Assembly (NCBI GenBank): GCA_963920575.1
Contig: OY986967.1
Location: forward strand, 3,703,869-3,767,868
Direction: 5' to 3'
DNA length: 64,000 bases
Source: Narthecium ossifragum
Taxonomy: Eukaryota; Streptophyta; Magnoliopsida; Dioscoreales; Nartheciaceae
Positions 1 through 9,793 of the stretch are shown here, piece by piece. The notes under the pieces were generated by a model. That model saw only the letters and a program-made list of their open reading frames with translations, ran no database searches and was not told the DNA's origin. A program made the position numbers and the translations under genes. Numbering within the stretch: position 1 is the stretch's first letter; every line of letters begins with the position of its first letter.

Positions 1-2049
1 GTGAGCACTAAGCTCAGTAGGGATCTACACTACGTCACACAGAAGGAAGAGGAAAACGCAACAGTGTCGCCCTCTAGCCAGACTCGAGTGTGCTACAAGG
101 GTCCCATAACCCCCCACCGGTGTCTCTAGGCATATCCAACCATGGTCACCCCAACGGACTAGGCCCATCCTGGATACACCTAGTGTCGCAGGGTGCCAGC
201 TGCGGTCACCCAACACGGACTGGGCCCACACTGATCCCCTACTGGCAGGAACAAACACTGCCTGGGCCGGACAAACCCTCCCGGCCCCCCCAAAGAACAA
301 GACCCGCCACCGGTGGCACCCTCAACACCTGACTTGAGGCCGACACGACCTCTAATCATCATCAAGCAACAAGTGTACTAGTCCTTTAGGCCTATCATCA
401 AATTCGACTGGACACCACAATTCAAACCGGGTCCAAGCTACCCAACCCCGGTCCTAGGGCTAAGTCCGAGCTTCCAGCCTCGGGACGGCGACCCAAAGAT
501 CACCCACGCCCTAACCAATGCAACTAATCCACAACAGGGAATGCATGCTATGAACATACACATATAAGAAGCAAAGTATGCAACAGTATGACAAACATCA
601 TATAAGTCAACCGGATCGCTGCAGCGGTACGACCGACCGCTGCCAGCCGATCCGCAGCGGGTCCCGGTATTACGACGGTACCACGACCGTCAACCGTGAA
701 CTCCTGCAACCCCGAAAACCGCTAATGAACAGTAAATAATATAATATTATATTCCGAAATATAATATTATATTCAAACACCCAAAACCTCTACTTAGGGG
801 CTAATTGATCCCGTTGATCCGACATCCAAACAACGTCGGATTCAAGATCAAACTTAGCCATCAGTAGGTGTATATACTAGGATCAACATATCCAAAATCC
901 ATAATCATCCAACGGTTGAATTAACGAGAAAACACTAATCAAAACCGCTAATTAAACTAACTTACCAATTAATTGCTGCAACGCAGCCCTCCAGTAAACA
1001 ATTCATAAACAAATCGTAGAAAAATCGGAAAATTATGAAATCAGTTGGGTTAGAGAGTAGATTCAAAGAGCTACAACTCTTATGCTCATCCCAATCCAAG
1101 ATAATGTACGTACAAGTCGAAAAACTCGCCGCAAGTCAGGTGTTCTTCAAGAACAGCAGAAAACCGGAAAATCCGAGATTAATCATGCATAAATCCTACT
1201 CAAATCTCAACCAAATATCATGAAACTTAAATCAGTAATTCTACTAGGCAAGGGAAAGCTAACAACATAAAGATCAACAAGATCCAACGGCTAGATATAA
1301 AGAACACAATAGGTAGAAGAACCTACCAAAGAACGCTAAACCTGGTTGATCCCTCACAACCAGACACCAACAAGGTTCCAAACCACTTCAAGGATCTTCC
1401 TCTCGTTGCCACGGATCCAACGAGCCTTAGAACACCCAAAATGATAGTCGGAGGAGGGAGAACGGAAGAGGAGAAACTCGCTGCCGAAAACAGGGGAAGA
1501 AAGCATAGCTTTCGGGAGAAGAAAGAAGAAGGAAGAAGAAAGGAGAAGGAGGAAGAAAAGAAGGGAAAAGGGGAAGGGGAAAGCCGGGAGAAGGGGGAAA
1601 AAGAGAAAGGAGGGGAGGGAAAGTCCTCCCCCTCTGACAGGAGAGAGCGACGACCAACGGCGACCGTCCTCGCGAAGCAGAAAAAGCCACCGAGATTCTG
1701 ATCGATCGCTCCAAGGAGCGATCGATCGCTCGCGCCCCGGATCGATCCCAACACCAAGTCGGATCGATCCAACACCAAGTCGGATCGATCCGAGCGGGTC
1801 AAAACCCACCAACTCGCTCACGAGTCCGATCGATCGCTCAAGGGTCGTCAGCTGCCCAAAGGCAAGCTTCCGCGCGCCCGAGCTGGGATCTTCAGATCCC
1901 GGGTCCACCTAGCCATTCTAAACAAACACTAACACATACAAGGTCAGTGTGTGCACACGCGGGTGTGAAACAAACCAACAAGGCGCAATTTACCAAATTG
2001 CCCTTACAGTCTACAACGAGCCACAGGGGTAAAGGGACAGGTCCTCACA
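1..2049. mobile_element. Family A long LTR, left end cut by the window
   Basis: This stretch aligns by eye with the complete copy at 6971-9257. Shared blocks include 'aagctcagta' and 'cagtgtcgccctc' near the start, 'gggtcccataacccc', a purine-rich block (1441-1640), and a closing block with 'cacgcgggtgtgaaacaaacc', 'aaattgccctt' and 'gtcctcaca'. The right terminus ...TCACA falls at 2049 and is followed directly by a C2-gene fragment, so the element sits in, or was joined to, that fragment. Open frames here (1323-1908 on the minus strand) are low-complexity readings of the purine-rich block and are not called as genes. No reverse-transcriptase domain is visible. The superfamily is not determined; the size and terminal bases fit an LTR. 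Confidence 0.75.
1700..1835. repeat. GATCGATC palindrome cluster in the family A LTR
   Basis: Six GATCGATC octamers occur within about 135 bases. Three sit in a larger shared context: a 'caacaccaagtcggatcgatcc' type unit of about 22 bases is repeated. The octamer is its own reverse complement. Similar clusters occur in two other copies of this LTR family (4160-4380 and 63391-63516), with different spacers. Confidence 0.85.
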
Positions 2050-2565
2050 GGCAAGGTCACCAAATCCCTCAAGCTCAAGCGACCTTCGGGACGTCCCCAT
2101 GGCAAGATCGACGTCAAGGTCACCGTCAAAGAGCCGGGACGCTATCACGACTCATACGCTCCTCCCCAGCCCTACGGCCAGGGAAACCGCGACTACGGAG
2201 GTTCGTACGGTTACGGGCAGCCGTACATTGCAGCGCCGTCGGCGGGGTATCCGTATGGTGGCATGGCTCCGCCTCAGCCGGCAGGGTATGGGTACGATGC
2301 TACCCCGGCGCCTGCCTCTGGCTATGGTGCCCCCCCCCCCCCCCGACGCCGGCGTCTGGCTACGATGCTCTCCATCACCTGCATCTGGCTACGGTGGCCC
2401 CCCGGCGCCAGCGTTTGGCTACGGTGCCCCCCAGCGCCTGCGTCATATGGGTATGGTACTCCCTCGACGCCGGTGCTGGCGAAAGCGCCCGCGGCGGGGG
2501 CTTATGCGGGTGGCTTCGGGTACGGGGAGCAGAAGAAGAGCAAGCTCCAGGTATGTGGAGGATAA
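2050..2565 (+). pseudogene. SRC2-like C2-domain protein fragment
   Basis: From 2050 the frame reads the end of a C2 domain ([19 protein letters not shown]), then a Tyr/Gly/Pro-rich tail ([18 protein letters not shown] and several PASGYGAP units). This is the layout of plant SRC2/BAP-like C2 proteins, which bind membranes in cold and stress responses. The N-terminal C2 half is absent: family A LTR sequence abuts the fragment at 2049. A run of 15 C at 2330-2344 breaks the frame; the tail resumes in another frame as [10 protein letters not shown]...[13 protein letters not shown], and a possible splice donor (CAG|GTATGT) follows at about 2551. It could be one exon of an interrupted gene or a captured gene fragment. 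The poly-C run could also be a sequencing error. It is unlikely to be functional as it stands. Confidence 0.7.
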
Positions 2566-2880
2566 CATTGTCCACTCGCCGTCGAGGTCGTCAAGGTCCC
2601 GGACCTCATGGTTGAGCCGCCGTCGAGGATCCGATTGGTGTGGGGAGAGGGTTGGGGAAGAAGGATAGGAGGTGGAGAGAGAGAAAGATGACGTGACAAC
2701 ATTAAATTAAAAAATGTTAAAATAAGTTAAAAATTTGATTTGCTGTTAAAAACTCGACGGCGAGTGGACGGAAGGACCACATAAGAGCGATTATTAAATT
2801 TGAGGGTCTGTATTGCAACTTTTTGAAATATAAGGATCAAATAAAAATATGGGTCAAACTACATGGTACTAATTGAAAAT
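2566..2880. other. Non-coding stretch with a 17-bp inverted repeat
   Basis: No gene is seen. GTCCACTCGCCGTCGAG at 2570-2586 recurs in exact reverse complement at 2753-2769. The segment after it, reading 'gtctgtattgcaac...gggtcaaactacatggtactaattg', has the look of a transposon terminal region, which would fit capture of the SRC2-like fragment by a DNA transposon. No target duplication was identified. Confidence 0.5.
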
Positions 2881-3154
2881 TTAGCCTTCTTTTTATCTTG
2901 TGACTGAGAAATGGTTTGAACAAGTGTCGACCATTTCGGGTATATGTCATCGGCTAAATAATAACCAATGTCATAATATTTTTCCTTCAATTGTATAATG
3001 AGCAGGAGGGGTAATGTGAGACCCGGGGTACTGGGTGTCGGTGTTCGCCTGGAGGACGTGTGACCGAACCAAATAACCGGGTAAGCAACCCCACGTATAT
3101 ATAACTATATTAGTAACCCTTATAAGACACAACGCGTTTCAAAGGCGTGATGGC

Positions 3155-3232
3155 AGTGATCCGTCAGAAAACTTTAAGGTTAAGCGTGTTTGCCTTGGAG
3201 CGGTTCCGGGATGGGTGACCCACTGGGAAGTT
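3155..3232 (+). repeat. 5S-rRNA-like block in the first Cassandra LTR
   Basis: The block contains GGTTAAGCGTG (box A-like, about 3178-3188) and GGGATGGGTGACC...CTGGGAAG (box C-like, about 3208-3230) in the order and approximate spacing of the 5S rRNA internal Pol III promoter. It is not a functional 5S gene: the 5' third of 5S RNA is degenerate and flanking 5S repeats are absent. Cassandra LTRs are known to carry such 5S-derived sequence. Confidence 0.8.
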
Positions 3233-3254
3233 TTCCCAGATTTCTGTGATGAGC

Positions 3255-5035
3255 TAACTAACAAAGGGTTTTGATAGCCCCGACCAAGGCCTGGGTGAAC
3301 ACAAGGGTCCCATAACCCCACCATGTGTCCCAATGAGCAGGAAACCAACACTGATGTCTCACAGCAGAGCGAAGTGAACACTGCTGGCGGGAGTCCAACC
3401 CGCTGAGTAAGCACACCCTCTACTCAAGAGACGTGGATCACGGGACACCGGCTGCACCCCAGAACCCGGCTTGAGGCCAACACGACTTCTACAATCATCA
3501 AGCAACATGTGTACAAGTCATCTAGCCCTATCATCGAATTCGATTGTACACCTCCATTCAAACCTGGTCCTAACTACCCGACCCTAGTCCTAGGGCTAAA
3601 TCTGAGCTTCCAAGCCTCGGGACGGCGACTCACAGATCGCCCACGCCCTAACCTTATGAACTAATGCGCAACGAGATGCATGCTATGAACATGCGCATAT
3701 AAAACATTTAAGCATGCAGTAATATGTGATGATAATACAAACAAGGTCTGGGCTCGGCACTCTGCCAGCTCGGGGGTGGTGAACATATATTTAAGGTCTG
3801 GATCTGCTGCAGTAGTACACCACCAACTACTAGCCAGTTCACCAGCAACCTGCACCGGGAAGCAGCCCCGCAAACAACAGAAGATACACCACACAGATAA
3901 AGCCTCGGCGCATGCCGGCATGCAAGGCTAGGGAAAGCAGTAGGGCCAGTCGCCCACTTATTCTAAACATCTCAGGAGTCATCACTCTCATGTACCCCTA
4001 ATATGGGGTTAACATGCTTAAAGGTTTGTAGAAATTCATAAAGTAGTAAAAAAGAACTGCAGGCAAAGCCCCGCGGGCAAGAACCAATGAAAATTCCTCT
4101 GTCACCAACTTCCAAATGACAGAGAGCATTTGTCTTGTCAAGCCAAAGAAGATTCCTCCCAGAAAGATCGATCATTCTCGCGACAGGGGGCATCTTCCTT
4201 GTTGAGCCAAAGAAGATCAATCCTTCCTCCGAGGAAGATCGATCATCCTCGCGACAAAGGGTATCCCATGCTACCCCAGAATACAGATCGATCCTCTCCA
4301 CCAGAAGATCGATCCTCGCTCGGGCTCAGCATGACCAACAAGAAGGATCGATCATTCACCACAAATGATCGATCTTGTTGGGTTCTCCGGTGAACCTCCA
4401 GCGAGAAATACCGTCGGAAAACTCCACCAAATCCCACAAAACCTTGGGATCTGGTAGTACGAAGGACCACGAGTCCAAAACCGATAAGCATGCTAAAAAC
4501 AAACATGCAAATCGACGGATCTAAGCTAAAGAACACAAGGAAAACTCGAAACTCTCAAAAACCGGAAAACAAAGTAGATAGGATCCCTACCTAGGAAAGA
4601 GCTGCTTCAATCCCAGCTGCTAAGCCTTGGATCGCCCTCAATCGCTCCAAAATTCGGCCAGATCTGAGCTCAAGAACGACGGATTTCAAATGGATTCAAG
4701 GAAGAAGGTTGTGTCCGCTTTATAGGCAAACGAACTGATCTGGGAAAGATCGATCTTTCATGATGATCGCGTCTTAACTTTCTAACACTAAAAGATCGAT
4801 CTTCTAGCAAAGAAAGATCAATCATTTAGGTGCAGAAAGCTAGACTTGGGCTAAAACACAAGTCCAAGTCCGGATCTTTCGATCCCGGGTCCACCTAACC
4901 GTTCTAATCAAACACTAACACAAACATGGTCAGTGTGCACACACGCGGGTGTGAAACAAACCGGCAAGGCGCAATTTACTAAATTGCCCTTGCGGTCTAC
5001 AACGAGCCACATGGGTAGAGGGACATGTCCTCACA
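3255..5035. mobile_element. Family A LTR fragment inside the Cassandra LTR
   Basis: The segment begins after Cassandra sequence ending 'gatgagc' and ends in the family A terminus 'gggacatgtcctcaca'; Cassandra sequence (ggcggccctggacggcgg) resumes just after. It shares 'gggtcccataacccc', 'cacgcgggtgtgaaacaaacc' and other blocks with the complete copy at 6971-9257. The first ~440 bases of the family A unit are missing or altered, and no clean target duplication was found, so this could be a truncated insertion or a recombination product. Confidence 0.7.
4160..4380. repeat. GATCGATC palindrome cluster, second family A copy
   Basis: Six GATCGATC octamers lie in 220 bases, mostly in an 'AGATCGATC(A/C)T' context, with one decayed copy (GATCAATC). 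Two more occur near 4747 and 4795. The flanking sequence of each octamer differs from that in the copy at 1700-1835. Confidence 0.85.
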
Positions 5036-5071
5036 CCCTGGGCGGCCCTGGACGGCGGAGGGCGTTACAGA

Positions 5072-5083
5072 TGGTATCAGAGC
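5072..5083 (+). promoter_or_regulatory. Primer-binding site of the Cassandra TRIM
   Basis: TGGTATCAGAGC lies two bases after the first LTR and is complementary to the 3' end of initiator methionine tRNA, the usual reverse-transcription primer of plant LTR elements. Confidence 0.85.
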
Positions 5084-5146
5084 AGGCTGTAGGTCTGTTA
5101 GCCAGATCGTGCCAGCGAGGATGCTGGGCTTCTAAGGGGGTTGGGT

Positions 5147-5456
5147 TGTGAGACCCGGGATACTGGGTGTCAGTGTTCGCCTGGAGGGCGTGTGACCGAA
5201 CCAAGAAACCGGGTAAGCAACCCCACGTATATATAACTATATTAGTAACCCTTATAAGACGTGACGCGTTTTAAAGCCGTGATGGCAATGATCTGCCAGA
5301 AAACAGCGGTCTCAGGATGAGTGACCCAGTGGAAAGTTTTTCTAGATTTCTGCGATGAGCCAAAAGCGGACAATATTGTGTCGGGTGGGACCCTCGGGTG
5401 GATCCTGGACGAAGCCCGTAGGCCATGGGCGGCACCGAACGGCGGGGGCCGTTACA
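5147..5456 (+). repeat. Second (3') Cassandra LTR, 310 bp
   Basis: It starts TGTGAGACCCGGGATACTGG and ends CCGTTACA, preceded by a G-rich polypurine tract (5134-5146). The 5S-like block is damaged: the box C-like GGATGAGTGACC (about 5316-5327) remains, but the box A region is replaced by a shorter sequence, unlike the first LTR. Confidence 0.8.
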
Positions 5457-6292
5457 GGTAATACCTTGTGTTATGTTGGCAAACAAATGAGACGACGGTA
5501 GTACATTAATATCATTGTTCGAGCCTGGTAAGCCGAAGTATGCATGTCATATCCACAAGTCATATGATGCTACTACCACAAGAATAATAGTTGGCCCTTC
5601 ATGACGTCCTGAATATTGCCCTGCCCATGCCGTTGGGCAATTCTTCCATTGCCAATGCATGCAATCTAGACTTCCCAACATTCTTCGAAACCCTCGTTCT
5701 TCGCCTTTCTGTAACAATCTTGCAACATCATTTGCATTGGGATACCTCAAATATTCATCTTTGTACACTTCTATAATTGCCCTGCAAAATCTCTTCAAAC
5801 ATTGGATTACAGTTGACTCACCAATCTGAATATATTCGTTAGTACTATCTGCTGATGTTCCATATGCCAACATACGAAACGATGTTGTAATTTTTTGTAA
5901 AGTAGATAATCCAAGCTTACCAATATCATCTTTTTTTTGAACAAAGAAGTTGCCATGCTCTTATACTGCAACGACAATACGGAGGAATAGATTCATTCGC
6001 ATTCGAAACCTTCTACGAAATAGTGTATCCCCATATGTGGGGTTATCATAGAAGTAGTCATTCCATAGTCTTGATCACCACATGACCAGGTACTAAACCT
6101 CTGCGTCTTGGTTGCTCATCATCTTCAAGTTGATAAGCAATTTTGGCCTTGTTGGAGGTATAAATATGAGTCAAAATTTCATCCTCTTTCGCCCACTCAG
6201 TCGTTTCTTCCTCCCACTCTTGAAAATATTGAGAAAATAATTCATCATCAGAAGAAGATGAAGATGGTAAATATGATGACTCGGCTCCATAA

Positions 6293-6400
6293 TTTATTTT
6301 TGAAGAGAGGGAGAGAGAGAACTCAGGTAACTCTATATCTTGATTTCACTCAAGTGCAAACTGTTGCTTTTATAGGAATGTGAGATAGCTACCAATACAA
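6293..6400. other. AT-rich spacer upstream of the transposase remnant
   Basis: No coding feature is visible. It separates the Harbinger transposase start from the tandem array and may be the remaining non-coding 5' part of the DNA transposon. Confidence 0.3.
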
Positions 6401-6970
6401 ACATTGGATTCTTATCTTTAAAATCCTATCCATATATCTCTTCTTTCACCAATCAAATTCTATCAGGAAATCAAAGACTTTGTCTTTATCAGCAACATTG
6501 GATTCTTATCCTCAAAATCCTATCCACATATCTCTTCTTTCACCAATCAAATCCTATCAGGAAATCAGAGGCTTTGTCTTTATCAGCAACATTGGATTCT
6601 ATCCACATATCTCTTCTTTCACCAATCAAATCCTATCAGGAAATCAGAGGCTTTGTCTTTATCAGCAACATTGGATTCTTATCTTCAAAATCCTATCCAC
6701 ATATCTCTTCTTTCACCAATCAAATCCTATCATGAAATCAGAGGCTTTGTCTTTATCAACAGCATTGGATTCTTATCTTCAAAATCCTATCCACATATCT
6801 CTTCTTTCACCAATCAAATTCTATCAGGAAATCAGAGGCTTTGTCTTTATTAGCAACAGTGGATTCTATCCACATATCTCTTCTTTCACCAATCAAATCC
6901 TATCAGGAAATCAGAGGCTTTGTCATTATCAACAACATTGGATTCTTTTCTTCAAAATCCTATCCACATA
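6401..6970 (+). repeat. Degenerate tandem array, units of about 75-95 bp
   Basis: About six to seven imperfect copies of a unit containing 'ACATTGGATTCTTATC', 'AAAATCCTATCCACATATC', 'TCTTTCACCAATCAAATCC' and 'AGGAAATCAGAGGC' follow one another. Some units lack about 18 bases. The array stays partly open in frame (SPIKSYQEIRG... repeated), but this is a by-product of the repeat. It continues at 9258-9300 after the inserted family A LTR. Confidence 0.9.
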
Positions 6971-9257
6971 TGTCGCGCCCCGACCCGGGAAAGCTCAACC
7001 GGGCCGGGCGACGAGAACCGAAACCTAACAAACCCCGAAAAAATATTGGCGAGGGTTCCCTCTAACCTATTGGTCTCCCTAGCAATTCATCAAAACCCCC
7101 AATTTAAAACAATTTAATTAGCAGAACCTCGAACCACAGATTCAAAACCCAAAGTGTTTAATATACATATCCTCGGAGTGGAGAAGATTCGAATACAACA
7201 TTACTCACGTAGGAGACTATCTAACATAGGGTAGAAAAACTGTAAAAGATCACCACCTCTTAGACTCCGCCTGGCGCCGCCGCACCGCCGACCGACTGCC
7301 CGGTAGGGGCCACAGAAGAAGAACTTACGCATGCACCTGCAAAACGCAGCCCGGGTAGGAGTGAGCATAAAGCTCAGTATGGTTCTACACTACAACACAC
7401 AGAAGGAAGAGGGAAACGCAACAGTGTCGCCCTCAAGTAAGATCTGGGTGTATACAGGGGTCCCATAACCCCACCGCGTGTCCCTGAGGCCCACGATCAT
7501 GGTCTTCCAGCCGGGCTGGTCACATGTCAGGTCACACTCAGTAGCAGGAAAACAACACTGCTGACTCTCAATATGACACAGAACACTGTTTGGTGGGAAG
7601 AGACACCACTGAGTAGGCAACTCTACTACTCAAGAGTTTAAAAACAACGGACACCGGCTACACCTCAGATCCGACTCGAGGCCGACACGACCTCTACAAT
7701 CATCAAGCAACATGTGTACCAGTCATCTAGGTCTATCATCAAGTTTGACAGGACACCACAATTCGAACCGGATCCAAACTACCCAACCCCGGTCCTAGGG
7801 CTAAGTCCGAGCTTCCAGCCTCGGGACGACGACCCACAGATCGCCCACGTCCTAACCATGCAACTAATGCACAATCAATGTCATGTATGATCATACACAT
7901 ATATAAACAGTTCAGGCATGCAACACAATGCCAAACATTATACAAAGGGTCAGGCGCAACACACTGCTCGCCAAGGGTGAACATGCCAAGCACAGGGCCT
8001 ACTCTGATATAATAACATTTATATAAAGGGATAAAAAGCAACCCAATTTATCAACTTTAAGTATATGATCTATAATTTTCGAAAAACCATAATCGTCAAT
8101 CCAACCGTCTGATTGATGTGAAACTTGATATGCCCACTCAACGGCATACCCCAAATCACATACTCGAAATCTGGATCGATCGGACAAACGATAGTAGATC
8201 AAAACGTATAATTTCGGTAAAATTCCAGATTTAACAATCTAAATCAAATGTTATTAAAAATAATTTGGATTAAAACCAAACTTTACAGATCTCATCTAAA
8301 GACCACTGAGATCATCCCTACCAAAAATCAGATCAATTAAACAATTAAAAACCACTTAAATACTCGGATTAAGGTGGCTGCCCTGTTCCTACACAACCAG
8401 CTCAAATAATTCACCAGACATTCCACAGAGCTCCAAAATTCATGAAACCACTTGCAAACGGCAGCTAACTCATCCATAAACAACTTCTATGTATAACATA
8501 AACTCAGATCATACACGTACCGTTCTATATCAAAGCTATAACACCACTGTTCTGATTAGAACAGTAAAATCCGAGAAAACCTCCATGAAAACATGCTCAA
8601 ATCCATGTTAAATCAAATCCAATTCCTACCAAACTTTAAATAGATGTTAATCAGTCCCATATACATCATCTAGTACACTTACATGAAGAACAAATCAAAT
8701 AAACAGCAAGCACACACCCAAACAAACCGTAACATAGAAACCTACCGATTACACGCTTTCCTCGGCTGAATCCCGCAAATCTTAGCATCAATCCGGAATG
8801 AAACCAAGCCAGGGATCTTCCTCACGCTTCTAAGAATCCAACGAGCCCTCAAACACTCACTTTGGTGGCTGGAGGAGAGAGAACGGAGGGAGAGAAAACT
8901 CAACCGGAAGAAGGAAATGAGAGAAAAAGAGAAGAAGAAGAAGGGGTTATTATACACGGTACTGTAGCTACAGTAGCCGCCTACTGTAGCTACAGTACCG
9001 ACTGCTACAGTAGCCGCCAGCTAGGGTGGTCGCAATCCGACTGCCCATCTCGATCCTTCCCGATCGAGCTCCGATCATCCGATCGAGCTTCGATCTTCTG
9101 ATCGAGAACGCCTATAAGAATCTAATCAAACACAAAAAAACAATCAGAGGCTGTGTGTGCACAACGCGGGTGTGAAACAAACCAACAATGTATAATTTTA
9201 CCAAATTGCCCTTGCGGTCTACAACGAGCAACATGGATAGAGGGACATGTCCTCACA
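6971..9257. mobile_element. Family A solo LTR with target duplication
   Basis: This is a 2287-base unit, TGTCGCGCCCCGACCC...GGGACATGTCCTCACA, flanked by ACATA at 6966-6970 and 9258-9262, inserted in the tandem array. Inverted TG...CA ends, a 5-bp duplication and no coding domains fit a solo LTR left by recombination between two LTRs. In the opposite orientation it starts TGTGAGGACATG, like the copy at 63179. It carries a purine-rich block (8869-8945) and a palindromic hairpin (8957-9000) where other copies have GATCGATC clusters. The superfamily is not assigned, since no internal region of this family is in view. Confidence 0.75.
8957..9000. repeat. Perfect 20-bp inverted repeat with a 4-base loop
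   Basis: CGGTACTGTAGCTACAGTAG at 8957-8976 is followed by CCGC and its exact reverse complement at 8981-9000. Each arm itself contains the 16-base palindrome TACTGTAGCTACAGTA, and a further partial copy follows (CTGCTACAGTAGCCGCC). Confidence 0.95.
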
Positions 9258-9388
9258 ACATATCTCTTCAAAATCCTATCCACATATCTCTTCTTGTATA
9301 TTATGTTGCATCTTATTACACTTACCATCATTTTTTTAGCTCAATGATGCGAAAATGTTGTACCAAGAAGATCCACAGGAGACAAAAG

Positions 9389-9761
9389 TGAAATTAAATA
9401 GACCCCACATATTACCCGAAATACGTGGAAGCAGATATATGAAATAAATCAAACACACAAGAAGAAAGACACACAATTTTTAACGTGGAAAAACCCTCAC
9501 GGGAAAAAACCACGGGTCCACCGTAAGACCAGGCGAAATCAATCCACTAAAAAGCAAGAGTACCGTGCACACAAGTTAACTAGACTCATTGTACTAACTC
9601 CTCAGATACATGTCGTCGTCCTCGCACTTGCTCGACTCCTCGAATCATGGTCCACAACTCCGCTTTTCTTGATTGATCGCCTCCACCTGGTTATACTCGT
9701 TGACTCCCTCGGTCTGACGAATACCTTTAATCTGCATTCGCCTCACTCACCTCACAACCAC

Positions 9762-9793
<32 letters not shown>

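Larger units (their letters stand above)
3015..5456 (+). mobile_element. Cassandra-type TRIM retrotransposon with a nested insertion
   Basis: The element is bounded by TGTGAGACCC...GTTACA and a 5-bp direct duplication, GGTAA, at 3010-3014 and 5457-5461. It has an LTR at 3015-5069, a tRNA-iMet primer-binding site at 5072-5083, only about 77 bases of internal sequence, a polypurine tract at 5134-5146, and a second LTR at 5147-5456 (310 bases). It has no coding capacity. LTRs of about 310 bp, a minimal internal domain and a 5S-rRNA-like block in the LTR are the defining traits of Cassandra terminal-repeat retrotransposons in miniature. The first LTR is enlarged because its centre has been replaced by family A sequence (3255-5035). 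Confidence 0.85.
2881..6292 (-). pseudogene. PIF/Harbinger-type transposase, interrupted and truncated
   Basis: Read on the minus strand from about 6292, this matches the plant PIF/Harbinger transposase (HARBI1-like DDE nuclease). It has an acidic N-terminus (DDELFSQYFQEWEEE), then RRRFRMRMNLFLRIV, FRMLAYGTSAD, IQIGESTVIQCLKRF, GSLDCMHWQWKNCPTAW (first catalytic Asp) and GSNNDINVL (second Asp). The reading then stops at a Cassandra TRIM insertion (target duplication GGTAA at 3010-3014 and 5457-5461) and resumes at 3009 with PPAHYTIEG and IGYYLADDIYPKW. Joining across the duplication keeps the frame. In-frame stops lie near 5963 (after IVVAV) and 5545 (after YDLWI). The C-terminal part carrying the third catalytic acidic residue is not found. 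The coordinates span the foreign TRIM at 3015-5456. The enzyme is inactive. Confidence 0.85.

Noticed and set aside
1323..1908. Minus-strand frames of 159 and 184 residues
   Set aside because: They read the purine-rich block of a family A LTR; no domain, and the same block is non-coding in other copies.
3155..3232. A genuine 5S rRNA gene
   Set aside because: Only the promoter-like part resembles 5S, it sits inside a TRIM LTR with a target duplication, and there is no 5S tandem array.
6480..7028. 182-residue protein with repeated SPIKSYQEIRG peptides
   Set aside because: It is a frame through a tandem DNA repeat that continues into an LTR; the repeat unit has no independent coding evidence.
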